Shown: piece after piece, positions 1 through 11,352 of the stretch
How positions within the stretch are numbered: the first letter of the stretch is position 1
Layout of the letters: each line of letters opens with the position of its first letter
Assembly (NCBI GenBank): GCA_030272155.1
Contig: CP126200.1
Location: forward strand, 434,001 to 498,000
Source of the DNA: Tetradesmus obliquus
Lineage: Eukaryota > Chlorophyta > Chlorophyceae > Sphaeropleales > Scenedesmaceae
DNA length: 64,000 bases
Reading direction: 5' to 3'
Translations under genes and position numbers: made by a program
The notes under the pieces: model-generated
What the model was told of the DNA's origin: nothing
Database searches by the model: none
Seen by the model: the letters and a program-made list of their open reading frames with translations, nothing else

Positions 1-334
1 GTAGGGCAACCGTTGAGACAAGTAACGTGTGGTTCAGTAGCTGGAGCTGCATGAAGCACATGTTAGCACGTACAATAATTAATTTTAGCCGTAACAAGTA
101 CAATCATTCACGCACATTGGCTCAACTCGCCTGCATGTGAACTGCCCATCAACAGCACTGCTGCCCTGGCAGAACTGCCTTGCCACGCGCGCGCGCTTTT
201 CACTCTGGGCCAGTCTATGCACCAATACACCATCTGACAATTATTATCAGATAACAATCTATCAACTTATCATGCCTGTGGCTGTCCATGCTGGCATACA
301 GTTGAAAACAGAGACATAACCACCCAGCTACAGC

Positions 335-1842
335 ATGGCACCAGCACATTGCCGGCGCCGTGCGGTGCGCACACACAGGAGCCCAACCAGCAGAGGAGCT
401 GTCAGAAAGGTGAGCTTGCAGGGAGTGTCAATCAACGACCTGCTGACAGCTGCTAGCTGTCTAGAGTGCAGCCAGCAGCCATATACATTCTAAGCCCTGC
501 AGCAGCAGCAGCAGCAGCGTGCTCAGCGCTGATCATCCCTAGGCCAGTTGCCAGCCGTACCCGTGCGCTGCTTGTTGTCACGGCATACAAACACCCTGTC
601 CAGCCTGCTGCGCACCACATCCCACAAATCTGGCAGCCTCAGTGCATCAGCCATGACAGAGGCAGGTGTGATGTTCATGAATATGTCACGCAGCGTCCGC
701 TGCAGATCACGCGGTGATACATCTGCACCAGTCAGCTGGTAGGTGTTGTACAGATGGTTGCGGAAGCTAGCCTTGAGGCTGCCGAATGCATGCTCAATGG
801 GCTGGTTGAAGTCTGGGGAGTAGGGTGCAATTTGCAGCACCTGCTCTGGGCTGATGCCAACTGCAGCTAGGAGCTCTGCGGCATCCTGCCCGACATGAAC
901 ACTGGGGTTGTCGAAGATGTACAGCGGCGTAGTGCCGCGCGCGCGCTGCTGTTGGTTAGCCTTCTCTGCAAGCTCCTTCATGCAGTGGACAAACTCCAGC
1001 TGTGTCATGCTCTTGGCCTTCACGTTCTTCTTCTTCTTCTGCCTCTTCAACTGCAGGTGCAGGTTTTGCCGGGTTGGCAGCGGAAAGCCTTGTTAGCAGC
1101 AGCGCAGCTGAATGTGCAAGTGGATGAAAAGGGACGCCCATTCATCAGGCTTGAGGCAGATGGTAAAAGCAGGCCCAGGATCATCAGCTTGGGGATACGC
1201 AAGCGGCCACTGTACTGGGCCATGACGGGCTGCCTGCCAGGTGTGCAGCACTTCAAGTTCTGCGAGCCGCGCGCTGCCGCAACTGAAGCAGCTCTGGAGT
1301 GCAAGCAGTGTGCATGTTTGATGCCTAAAGTGGGTGGCACAGGCGCACGCAACATGCCTGCAAGTGAGGAGCAGCTGATGCGCAAGCTGTACAGGTTGGG
1401 AATATGTGACAGCATGTGCGCGCAAGTGGCAGTAGGGTGGTGGCGAGGCCGGGTCGATTTCTTGCATGCGCAGCGCAGCGTGCTGATTCAAGCAGATGGG
1501 ACATGCCATGACACTGGTATGTATGACAACAGCACAGAGAAGCTGTTGCAGCGCGACGTTGCCTTCTGTGCTGCTGCGTATGCCAAGTTCCTGCCAGCAG
1601 GCGGCAGTGTGCTGCGGGTGCGCACATGTGAAAGTGACTGGCAGGATTCCCTGGAGACTGGTTTCCAGCTTGCTGCTGGGGGTGGTGTCATTGTGCTGTC
1701 ACCAAGCTACTCTGCTGTTATGGTCAGCGCAGGCCGCGGTGTGCAGCGCGCCTTCCCTGAGGCACTGCGAGATGCACTGCCACGTTGTGTGTACACAGAA
1801 CGCAACAGCTGGCATGTCTTTCAATGGCGCGCATCTAAGTAA
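335..1842 (+). CDS. Predicted Vsr/DUF559-like PD-(D/E)XK nuclease, antisense to the transposase (array copy 1)
   Basis: The uninterrupted reading frame runs 895-1842, but its first 54 codons are only the antisense of transposase exon 2. A better model has exon 1 at 335-409 (ATG 335, in-frame TAA just upstream at 317, 25 mostly basic residues), then an intron 410-1056 (GTGAGC to CTGCAG, preceded by a long pyrimidine tract), and exon 2 at 1057-1842. Both junction phases are 0, giving about 286 residues. Exon 2 shows a possible zinc site (C-x5-H-x3-C-x12-C-x2-C) and then the Vsr/DUF559-type order: SEEQLMRKL, Q-x-x-x-G-x4-RVDF, VLIQADGTCH, an RD helix, and a final SVLRVRT strand. Candidate catalytic residues are the SEE glutamates, the Asp of VDF, and Q-x-D before the His. 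Function is inferred: DNA cleavage, perhaps assisting transposition. The exon-1 assignment is less certain than exon 2. Confidence 0.65.
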
Positions 1843-2738
1843 TAGCAGCACACACTCACATAGTATGGTGTGTTGGGGTTGCCAACGTGGTCAATGTTGT
1901 CTGTTGTGCCGGTGGTGAACTTGCAGTAGACAGCGCCGTGCACCGCGTTGACGGCGCACACAAAGTGTAGCTTGACTGGTTTGTTGTCCTGGCCCTTGCG
2001 CATCCACTTGCATGGTAGCACAGCATGTACGTTTGCATCATGTGCATCGCAATACACCTTGATGGCGCCGCCTGCTAGGTTGGACATCCAGAGTTTGCAC
2101 TCATCAACAAAATAAATTCTGCTCAGCAAGTCTGGCTCATCCTGGAACATCTTGTAGAGCCTCTCTGCTGCAGCCTTTCTCCTGTCTTTCTGCTTGTCTG
2201 TCAGGTCCATCTTCACATCTATTCTTCTGCGCACCAGGTTGGGGTCAACAGCTTTCATGCGCTTCAGCAGTTGCTTGGGCCTGATGTTGTACTTCCTGCA
2301 TAGGCCACCCAGGTACTCATTTTCCTGACAAGCAAGTTTGATTGATGTCCACCATACATGCACGTCGACTTTCTTCTTTGCTTCTGCACTTGGGTAGGCC
2401 TTGACTACCTTGCCAGCTTTGAATGTTTCACTGGCCTTTAATGCCACGTCATCTGGGACTTTTGGGGGTCTGCCCTTGTGCTTGGGAGTTGCCACCGTGC
2501 CATACTGCTTGAAGTTCTTGTAGTGGGTCATGCAGAAGGAATTCAGGTCCTGTTTGATTTGAGCAGCATGCTTAGGAAAGTGTACTCTGTAATAGCCTGC
2601 CGCACCCTTTGGACTGCCGGCGATGGCTAGCATCGTGAGCACCGCCACCACCGCCGCCACCCGCGCGCCCGTTGACTTGCGGTTGCTCTCCCATCCCAAA
2701 GGGTGCTTGCGCACCATGGACAGCCACCCTGCAGCCAT
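523..2738 (-). CDS. IS630/Tc1-mariner-like DDE transposase, two exons (array copy 1)
   Basis: Predicted cut-and-paste DNA transposase of about 468 residues. Exon 1 is 2738-1860 and exon 2 is 1050-523, with stop TGA at 525-523. The 809-bp intron has a GTGAGT donor (1859) and a CTGCAG acceptor (1056-1051); the exons join in phase 0. Exon 1 begins at ATG 2738 and carries a helix-turn-helix-like region ending in a GRPPK linker (about residues 65-95), then the first catalytic Asp in FVDECKLW (D212). Exon 2 opens with a lysine-rich stretch, then gives the second Asp in IFDNPSVH (about D340) and the YSPDFNQPIEHAF block (Glu about 379), a DD38E-like spacing. The family block normally reads NPIE; here there is an extra Gln. 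Splicing restores the usual distance between the first and second Asp, which supports the model. The intron is almost filled by the antisense nuclease exon. Family assignment is by motif only. No terminal inverted repeats were identified. Confidence 0.85.
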
Positions 2739-4641
2739 GGATTCAAAACATATGCAGGAGTCAGCTGTGCTTCTGCTAGCAGTGCAAACAGAAATAACAT
2801 GTCAGGTCAACCTAATGTTTGCAGCAACCTGGAGTTTGACCAGCCTTCACTAGGCACTGGTACGAAAGTAGCGCAAAGGCAGCATACTCATTAAATGCAA
2901 CTTTCAACAACGAATCTAAATCAAATTGAGCCACTATATGGGGTGCTGTGTAACTTGAGTAAAGTGCTTGCAAACCACCTGCTGCGCCCCGACTCTTTGA
3001 ATTTTCGCGGGTCTGTTATCTGCTGCTTTCTGCTGCTATAGGGCGCTGCTGCCTGCACATATGTATTTATGTAACCGTTTCTACTTCTGGGCAGCACCTG
3101 CTGGCTGATCGGGCTCTGCAGCTGTGGTGTGCCAAGTGCCCTGCCGCTGTTGTTGCGGTCTGCTGTCTGGCCCTGTACGTTGTGCGCTGCGCTGCTGCTG
3201 CTAATCTTGTTGCTTATCACCGATCAACGTTTCAGCATTACAGGCAGCTGCTGCGCGTGTGCAGCTAGGGTGGTTGAGCACAGTTGGTTGAGTGCTGCCA
3301 GTCCACACACTCTCCTGCAGACATTCATCTTGTGTGATCACGCTGAATTCTGGAGCTGAAAAAAACTAGCAGTTTGGAGCGGGCGCTGCAAGCAGGTGAG
3401 GTGCCTGCAGGACAGCTGACATGCAAGCAAACCAAGGCAGCAGGTTCAGCAGCTGTGCCTTGCTGTACCTACCACAAGCAGCAGGTTGCTGTGCCAGCAT
3501 GGCTTTCTGTTTGTGTGCTATGTGGCTTTGTCTCATATCTGGGATGCTAGGTTCGTACCCTACCCCACTGAAGGCAAAAATGCACATCTTCCTTTGCTGC
3601 AGCAGTTCTCAGCCTGCATTGCAATCCTGCTGCTGCTGTTTCTGGGCAAAGTTGATGAAATGCCTGCCCACCTTTTTATGTTATAGCAGGCCTGCTGCAA
3701 CTGCTGCTGGTGGTGCAGCTGTCCCAAATCCTGCATTACTGTTGTTTGCAATTGCTGGGACCTGCCTGGCCAGCAGCACATTCAGCAGCAGACAGCAGAG
3801 TGCAGCTCAGAGGAGGGTGCTGTCACCTGCTGTAGCCTCTGTTTTTCGAATGCACACTTTGCCAGGCAAGACAGCAGCAGCAGCAGCCTGGTGGTCATGC
3901 AGTGCTGCTGCTAAATTCACAAAAGCACATTCAGAGCACAGCCTTGTCTTGAAAGACGTTTTAAAAGCAATCCGAATTGTCTGCTGTTGCTGCCGCAGCA
4001 CGATCGAGCTGGCATAGCCTGCACAGGTGTCTTGGACTCACTGGCTCCGTGACCAGGCTGGCTGCCCGGCGTCCCACCGGAGAAAATTCTCGGCCCAGTA
4101 AGATGTAAGAATCAGCTGTTATGTATGAGGATAAGTTTGCAGCGTGACAGCTGTCTGCATCGAGAGTGGCTGATTCGGCAGCACTTCCCCGTCACGGATT
4201 ACCTGACTCAAACACAGCTTTCTCCTGCCGTGCGTCAGCTCAATTAAATACTTGAATAGATGTTATTACAATGCCAAGAGTGCAGCAACATCAAAGCATC
4301 CTGCTTGGTAGGGCAACCGTTGAGACAAGTAACGTGTGGTTCAGTAGCTGGAGCTGCATGAAGCACATGTTAGCACGTACAATAATTAATTTTAGCCGTA
4401 ACAAGTACAATCATTCACGCACATTGGCTCAACTCGCCTGCATGTGAACTGCCCATCAACAGCACTGCTGCCCTGGCAGAACTGCCTTGCCACGCGCGCG
4501 CGCTTTTCACTCTGGGCCAGTCTATGCACCAATACACCATCTGACAATTATTATCAGATAACAATCTATCAACTTATCATGCCTGTGGCTGTCCATGCTG
4601 GCATACAGTTGAAAACAGAGACATAACCACCCAGCTACAGC
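2739..4641. other. Shared upstream region between transposase of one unit and nuclease of the next
   Basis: About 1.9 kb without a convincing gene separates the transposase start (2738) from the next nuclease start (4642), so the two are divergently transcribed across unit boundaries. Equivalent stretches are 7046-8948, 11353-13255, 15660-17562, 19967-21869 and 24274-25105 (truncated). The content is CTG/CAG-biased, with a short hairpin-forming GAGAAAATTCTC at about 4081-4092. Open frames such as 3421-4017 are Cys/Ala/Ser-rich and resemble no known family. Any transposon ends should lie here, but I could not find paired inverted repeats by eye. Confidence 0.5.
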
Positions 4642-6149
4642 ATGGCACCAGCACATTGCCGGCGCCGTGCGGTGCGCACACACAGGAGCCCAACCAGCAG
4701 AGGAGCTGTCAGAAAGGTGAGCTTGCAGGGAGTGTCAATCAACGACCTGCTGACAGCTGCTAGCTGTCTAGAGTGCAGCCAGCAGCCATATACATTCTAA
4801 GCCCTGCAGCAGCAGCAGCAGCAGCGTGCTCAGCGCTGATCATCCCTAGGCCAGTTGCCAGCCGTACCCGTGCGCTGCTTGTTGTCACGGCATACAAACA
4901 CCCTGTCCAGCCTGCTGCGCACCACATCCCACAAATCTGGCAGCCTCAGTGCATCAGCCATGACAGAGGCAGGTGTGATGTTCATGAATATGTCACGCAG
5001 CGTCCGCTGCAGATCACGCGGTGATACATCTGCACCAGTCAGCTGGTAGGTGTTGTACAGATGGTTGCGGAAGCTAGCCTTGAGGCTGCCGAATGCATGC
5101 TCAATGGGCTGGTTGAAGTCTGGGGAGTAGGGTGCAATTTGCAGCACCTGCTCTGGGCTGATGCCAACTGCAGCTAGGAGCTCTGCGGCATCCTGCCCGA
5201 CATGAACACTGGGGTTGTCGAAGATGTACAGCGGCGTAGTGCCGCGCGCGCGCTGCTGTTGGTTAGCCTTCTCTGCAAGCTCCTTCATGCAGTGGACAAA
5301 CTCCAGCTGTGTCATGCTCTTGGCCTTCACGTTCTTCTTCTTCTTCTGCCTCTTCAACTGCAGGTGCAGGTTTTGCCGGGTTGGCAGCGGAAAGCCTTGT
5401 TAGCAGCAGCGCAGCTGAATGTGCAAGTGGATGAAAAGGGACGCCCATTCATCAGGCTTGAGGCAGATGGTAAAAGCAGGCCCAGGATCATCAGCTTGGG
5501 GATACGCAAGCGGCCACTGTACTGGGCCATGACGGGCTGCCTGCCAGGTGTGCAGCACTTCAAGTTCTGCGAGCCGCGCGCTGCCGCAACTGAAGCAGCT
5601 CTGGAGTGCAAGCAGTGTGCATGTTTGATGCCTAAAGTGGGTGGCACAGGCGCACGCAACATGCCTGCAAGTGAGGAGCAGCTGATGCGCAAGCTGTACA
5701 GGTTGGGAATATGTGACAGCATGTGCGCGCAAGTGGCAGTAGGGTGGTGGCGAGGCCGGGTCGATTTCTTGCATGCGCAGCGCAGCGTGCTGATTCAAGC
5801 AGATGGGACATGCCATGACACTGGTATGTATGACAACAGCACAGAGAAGCTGTTGCAGCGCGACGTTGCCTTCTGTGCTGCTGCGTATGCCAAGTTCCTG
5901 CCAGCAGGCGGCAGTGTGCTGCGGGTGCGCACATGTGAAAGTGACTGGCAGGATTCCCTGGAGACTGGTTTCCAGCTTGCTGCTGGGGGTGGTGTCATTG
6001 TGCTGTCACCAAGCTACTCTGCTGTTATGGTCAGCGCAGGCCGCGGTGTGCAGCGCGCCTTCCCTGAGGCACTGCGAGATGCACTGCCACGTTGTGTGTA
6101 CACAGAACGCAACAGCTGGCATGTCTTTCAATGGCGCGCATCTAAGTAA
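4642..6149 (+). CDS. Vsr/DUF559-like nuclease, array copy 2
   Basis: Identical to copy 1. Proposed exons are 4642-4716 and 5364-6149; the unspliced frame is 5202-6149. It lies antisense to the copy-2 transposase, each last exon inside the other's intron. Confidence 0.63.
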
Positions 6150-7045
6150 TAGCAGCACACACTCACATAGTATGGTGTGTTGGGGTTGCCAACGTGGTCA
6201 ATGTTGTCTGTTGTGCCGGTGGTGAACTTGCAGTAGACAGCGCCGTGCACCGCGTTGACGGCGCACACAAAGTGTAGCTTGACTGGTTTGTTGTCCTGGC
6301 CCTTGCGCATCCACTTGCATGGTAGCACAGCATGTACGTTTGCATCATGTGCATCGCAATACACCTTGATGGCGCCGCCTGCTAGGTTGGACATCCAGAG
6401 TTTGCACTCATCAACAAAATAAATTCTGCTCAGCAAGTCTGGCTCATCCTGGAACATCTTGTAGAGCCTCTCTGCTGCAGCCTTTCTCCTGTCTTTCTGC
6501 TTGTCTGTCAGGTCCATCTTCACATCTATTCTTCTGCGCACCAGGTTGGGGTCAACAGCTTTCATGCGCTTCAGCAGTTGCTTGGGCCTGATGTTGTACT
6601 TCCTGCATAGGCCACCCAGGTACTCATTTTCCTGACAAGCAAGTTTGATTGATGTCCACCATACATGCACGTCGACTTTCTTCTTTGCTTCTGCACTTGG
6701 GTAGGCCTTGACTACCTTGCCAGCTTTGAATGTTTCACTGGCCTTTAATGCCACGTCATCTGGGACTTTTGGGGGTCTGCCCTTGTGCTTGGGAGTTGCC
6801 ACCGTGCCATACTGCTTGAAGTTCTTGTAGTGGGTCATGCAGAAGGAATTCAGGTCCTGTTTGATTTGAGCAGCATGCTTAGGAAAGTGTACTCTGTAAT
6901 AGCCTGCCGCACCCTTTGGACTGCCGGCGATGGCTAGCATCGTGAGCACCGCCACCACCGCCGCCACCCGCGCGCCCGTTGACTTGCGGTTGCTCTCCCA
7001 TCCCAAAGGGTGCTTGCGCACCATGGACAGCCACCCTGCAGCCAT
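4830..7045 (-). CDS. DDE transposase, array copy 2
   Basis: Identical to copy 1, shifted by 4,307 bp. Exons are 7045-6167 and 5357-4830, with the same GTGAGT donor and CTGCAG acceptor and all three catalytic motifs intact. Confidence 0.85.
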
Positions 7046-8948
7046 GGATTCAAAACATATGCAGGAGTCAGCTGTGCTTCTGCTAGCAGTGCAAACAGAA
7101 ATAACATGTCAGGTCAACCTAATGTTTGCAGCAACCTGGAGTTTGACCAGCCTTCACTAGGCACTGGTACGAAAGTAGCGCAAAGGCAGCATACTCATTA
7201 AATGCAACTTTCAACAACGAATCTAAATCAAATTGAGCCACTATATGGGGTGCTGTGTAACTTGAGTAAAGTGCTTGCAAACCACCTGCTGCGCCCCGAC
7301 TCTTTGAATTTTCGCGGGTCTGTTATCTGCTGCTTTCTGCTGCTATAGGGCGCTGCTGCCTGCACATATGTATTTATGTAACCGTTTCTACTTCTGGGCA
7401 GCACCTGCTGGCTGATCGGGCTCTGCAGCTGTGGTGTGCCAAGTGCCCTGCCGCTGTTGTTGCGGTCTGCTGTCTGGCCCTGTACGTTGTGCGCTGCGCT
7501 GCTGCTGCTAATCTTGTTGCTTATCACCGATCAACGTTTCAGCATTACAGGCAGCTGCTGCGCGTGTGCAGCTAGGGTGGTTGAGCACAGTTGGTTGAGT
7601 GCTGCCAGTCCACACACTCTCCTGCAGACATTCATCTTGTGTGATCACGCTGAATTCTGGAGCTGAAAAAAACTAGCAGTTTGGAGCGGGCGCTGCAAGC
7701 AGGTGAGGTGCCTGCAGGACAGCTGACATGCAAGCAAACCAAGGCAGCAGGTTCAGCAGCTGTGCCTTGCTGTACCTACCACAAGCAGCAGGTTGCTGTG
7801 CCAGCATGGCTTTCTGTTTGTGTGCTATGTGGCTTTGTCTCATATCTGGGATGCTAGGTTCGTACCCTACCCCACTGAAGGCAAAAATGCACATCTTCCT
7901 TTGCTGCAGCAGTTCTCAGCCTGCATTGCAATCCTGCTGCTGCTGTTTCTGGGCAAAGTTGATGAAATGCCTGCCCACCTTTTTATGTTATAGCAGGCCT
8001 GCTGCAACTGCTGCTGGTGGTGCAGCTGTCCCAAATCCTGCATTACTGTTGTTTGCAATTGCTGGGACCTGCCTGGCCAGCAGCACATTCAGCAGCAGAC
8101 AGCAGAGTGCAGCTCAGAGGAGGGTGCTGTCACCTGCTGTAGCCTCTGTTTTTCGAATGCACACTTTGCCAGGCAAGACAGCAGCAGCAGCAGCCTGGTG
8201 GTCATGCAGTGCTGCTGCTAAATTCACAAAAGCACATTCAGAGCACAGCCTTGTCTTGAAAGACGTTTTAAAAGCAATCCGAATTGTCTGCTGTTGCTGC
8301 CGCAGCACGATCGAGCTGGCATAGCCTGCACAGGTGTCTTGGACTCACTGGCTCCGTGACCAGGCTGGCTGCCCGGCGTCCCACCGGAGAAAATTCTCGG
8401 CCCAGTAAGATGTAAGAATCAGCTGTTATGTATGAGGATAAGTTTGCAGCGTGACAGCTGTCTGCATCGAGAGTGGCTGATTCGGCAGCACTTCCCCGTC
8501 ACGGATTACCTGACTCAAACACAGCTTTCTCCTGCCGTGCGTCAGCTCAATTAAATACTTGAATAGATGTTATTACAATGCCAAGAGTGCAGCAACATCA
8601 AAGCATCCTGCTTGGTAGGGCAACCGTTGAGACAAGTAACGTGTGGTTCAGTAGCTGGAGCTGCATGAAGCACATGTTAGCACGTACAATAATTAATTTT
8701 AGCCGTAACAAGTACAATCATTCACGCACATTGGCTCAACTCGCCTGCATGTGAACTGCCCATCAACAGCACTGCTGCCCTGGCAGAACTGCCTTGCCAC
8801 GCGCGCGCGCTTTTCACTCTGGGCCAGTCTATGCACCAATACACCATCTGACAATTATTATCAGATAACAATCTATCAACTTATCATGCCTGTGGCTGTC
8901 CATGCTGGCATACAGTTGAAAACAGAGACATAACCACCCAGCTACAGC

Positions 8949-10456
8949 ATGGCACCAGCACATTGCCGGCGCCGTGCGGTGCGCACACACAGGAGCCCAA
9001 CCAGCAGAGGAGCTGTCAGAAAGGTGAGCTTGCAGGGAGTGTCAATCAACGACCTGCTGACAGCTGCTAGCTGTCTAGAGTGCAGCCAGCAGCCATATAC
9101 ATTCTAAGCCCTGCAGCAGCAGCAGCAGCAGCGTGCTCAGCGCTGATCATCCCTAGGCCAGTTGCCAGCCGTACCCGTGCGCTGCTTGTTGTCACGGCAT
9201 ACAAACACCCTGTCCAGCCTGCTGCGCACCACATCCCACAAATCTGGCAGCCTCAGTGCATCAGCCATGACAGAGGCAGGTGTGATGTTCATGAATATGT
9301 CACGCAGCGTCCGCTGCAGATCACGCGGTGATACATCTGCACCAGTCAGCTGGTAGGTGTTGTACAGATGGTTGCGGAAGCTAGCCTTGAGGCTGCCGAA
9401 TGCATGCTCAATGGGCTGGTTGAAGTCTGGGGAGTAGGGTGCAATTTGCAGCACCTGCTCTGGGCTGATGCCAACTGCAGCTAGGAGCTCTGCGGCATCC
9501 TGCCCGACATGAACACTGGGGTTGTCGAAGATGTACAGCGGCGTAGTGCCGCGCGCGCGCTGCTGTTGGTTAGCCTTCTCTGCAAGCTCCTTCATGCAGT
9601 GGACAAACTCCAGCTGTGTCATGCTCTTGGCCTTCACGTTCTTCTTCTTCTTCTGCCTCTTCAACTGCAGGTGCAGGTTTTGCCGGGTTGGCAGCGGAAA
9701 GCCTTGTTAGCAGCAGCGCAGCTGAATGTGCAAGTGGATGAAAAGGGACGCCCATTCATCAGGCTTGAGGCAGATGGTAAAAGCAGGCCCAGGATCATCA
9801 GCTTGGGGATACGCAAGCGGCCACTGTACTGGGCCATGACGGGCTGCCTGCCAGGTGTGCAGCACTTCAAGTTCTGCGAGCCGCGCGCTGCCGCAACTGA
9901 AGCAGCTCTGGAGTGCAAGCAGTGTGCATGTTTGATGCCTAAAGTGGGTGGCACAGGCGCACGCAACATGCCTGCAAGTGAGGAGCAGCTGATGCGCAAG
10001 CTGTACAGGTTGGGAATATGTGACAGCATGTGCGCGCAAGTGGCAGTAGGGTGGTGGCGAGGCCGGGTCGATTTCTTGCATGCGCAGCGCAGCGTGCTGA
10101 TTCAAGCAGATGGGACATGCCATGACACTGGTATGTATGACAACAGCACAGAGAAGCTGTTGCAGCGCGACGTTGCCTTCTGTGCTGCTGCGTATGCCAA
10201 GTTCCTGCCAGCAGGCGGCAGTGTGCTGCGGGTGCGCACATGTGAAAGTGACTGGCAGGATTCCCTGGAGACTGGTTTCCAGCTTGCTGCTGGGGGTGGT
10301 GTCATTGTGCTGTCACCAAGCTACTCTGCTGTTATGGTCAGCGCAGGCCGCGGTGTGCAGCGCGCCTTCCCTGAGGCACTGCGAGATGCACTGCCACGTT
10401 GTGTGTACACAGAACGCAACAGCTGGCATGTCTTTCAATGGCGCGCATCTAAGTAA
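8949..10456 (+). CDS. Vsr/DUF559-like nuclease, array copy 3
   Basis: Proposed exons 8949-9023 and 9671-10456, identical to copy 1; the unspliced frame is 9509-10456. Confidence 0.63.
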
Positions 10457-11352
10457 TAGCAGCACACACTCACATAGTATGGTGTGTTGGGGTTGCCAAC
10501 GTGGTCAATGTTGTCTGTTGTGCCGGTGGTGAACTTGCAGTAGACAGCGCCGTGCACCGCGTTGACGGCGCACACAAAGTGTAGCTTGACTGGTTTGTTG
10601 TCCTGGCCCTTGCGCATCCACTTGCATGGTAGCACAGCATGTACGTTTGCATCATGTGCATCGCAATACACCTTGATGGCGCCGCCTGCTAGGTTGGACA
10701 TCCAGAGTTTGCACTCATCAACAAAATAAATTCTGCTCAGCAAGTCTGGCTCATCCTGGAACATCTTGTAGAGCCTCTCTGCTGCAGCCTTTCTCCTGTC
10801 TTTCTGCTTGTCTGTCAGGTCCATCTTCACATCTATTCTTCTGCGCACCAGGTTGGGGTCAACAGCTTTCATGCGCTTCAGCAGTTGCTTGGGCCTGATG
10901 TTGTACTTCCTGCATAGGCCACCCAGGTACTCATTTTCCTGACAAGCAAGTTTGATTGATGTCCACCATACATGCACGTCGACTTTCTTCTTTGCTTCTG
11001 CACTTGGGTAGGCCTTGACTACCTTGCCAGCTTTGAATGTTTCACTGGCCTTTAATGCCACGTCATCTGGGACTTTTGGGGGTCTGCCCTTGTGCTTGGG
11101 AGTTGCCACCGTGCCATACTGCTTGAAGTTCTTGTAGTGGGTCATGCAGAAGGAATTCAGGTCCTGTTTGATTTGAGCAGCATGCTTAGGAAAGTGTACT
11201 CTGTAATAGCCTGCCGCACCCTTTGGACTGCCGGCGATGGCTAGCATCGTGAGCACCGCCACCACCGCCGCCACCCGCGCGCCCGTTGACTTGCGGTTGC
11301 TCTCCCATCCCAAAGGGTGCTTGCGCACCATGGACAGCCACCCTGCAGCCAT
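9137..11352 (-). CDS. DDE transposase, array copy 3
   Basis: Exons 11352-10474 and 9664-9137, identical in protein to copy 1. The T to C change at 11427 lies 75 bp upstream of its start codon and does not affect the protein. Confidence 0.85.

Noticed and set aside
137..319. 60-codon frame at the start of each unit
   Set aside because: No family resemblance; it ends just upstream of the proposed nuclease exon 1 and is probably 5' flank.
895..1056. Using 895 as the start of the nuclease gene
   Set aside because: The first 54 codons are the exact antisense of transposase exon 2 (the Leu run mirrors its Lys run), so they are better explained as intron.
3421..4017. 198-codon frame in the array unit
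   Set aside because: Cys/Ala/Ser-rich composition from CTG/CAG bias, no domain and no partner exon. In copy 6 it is cut mid-frame and fused to RT sequence.
1..4307. Unit as an rDNA, 5S, U snRNA or histone cluster
   Set aside because: Tandem homogeneity suggested it, but no rRNA, snRNA or histone sequence was found; the CGGCAGCAC near 4171 resembles the U6 start only for a few bases.
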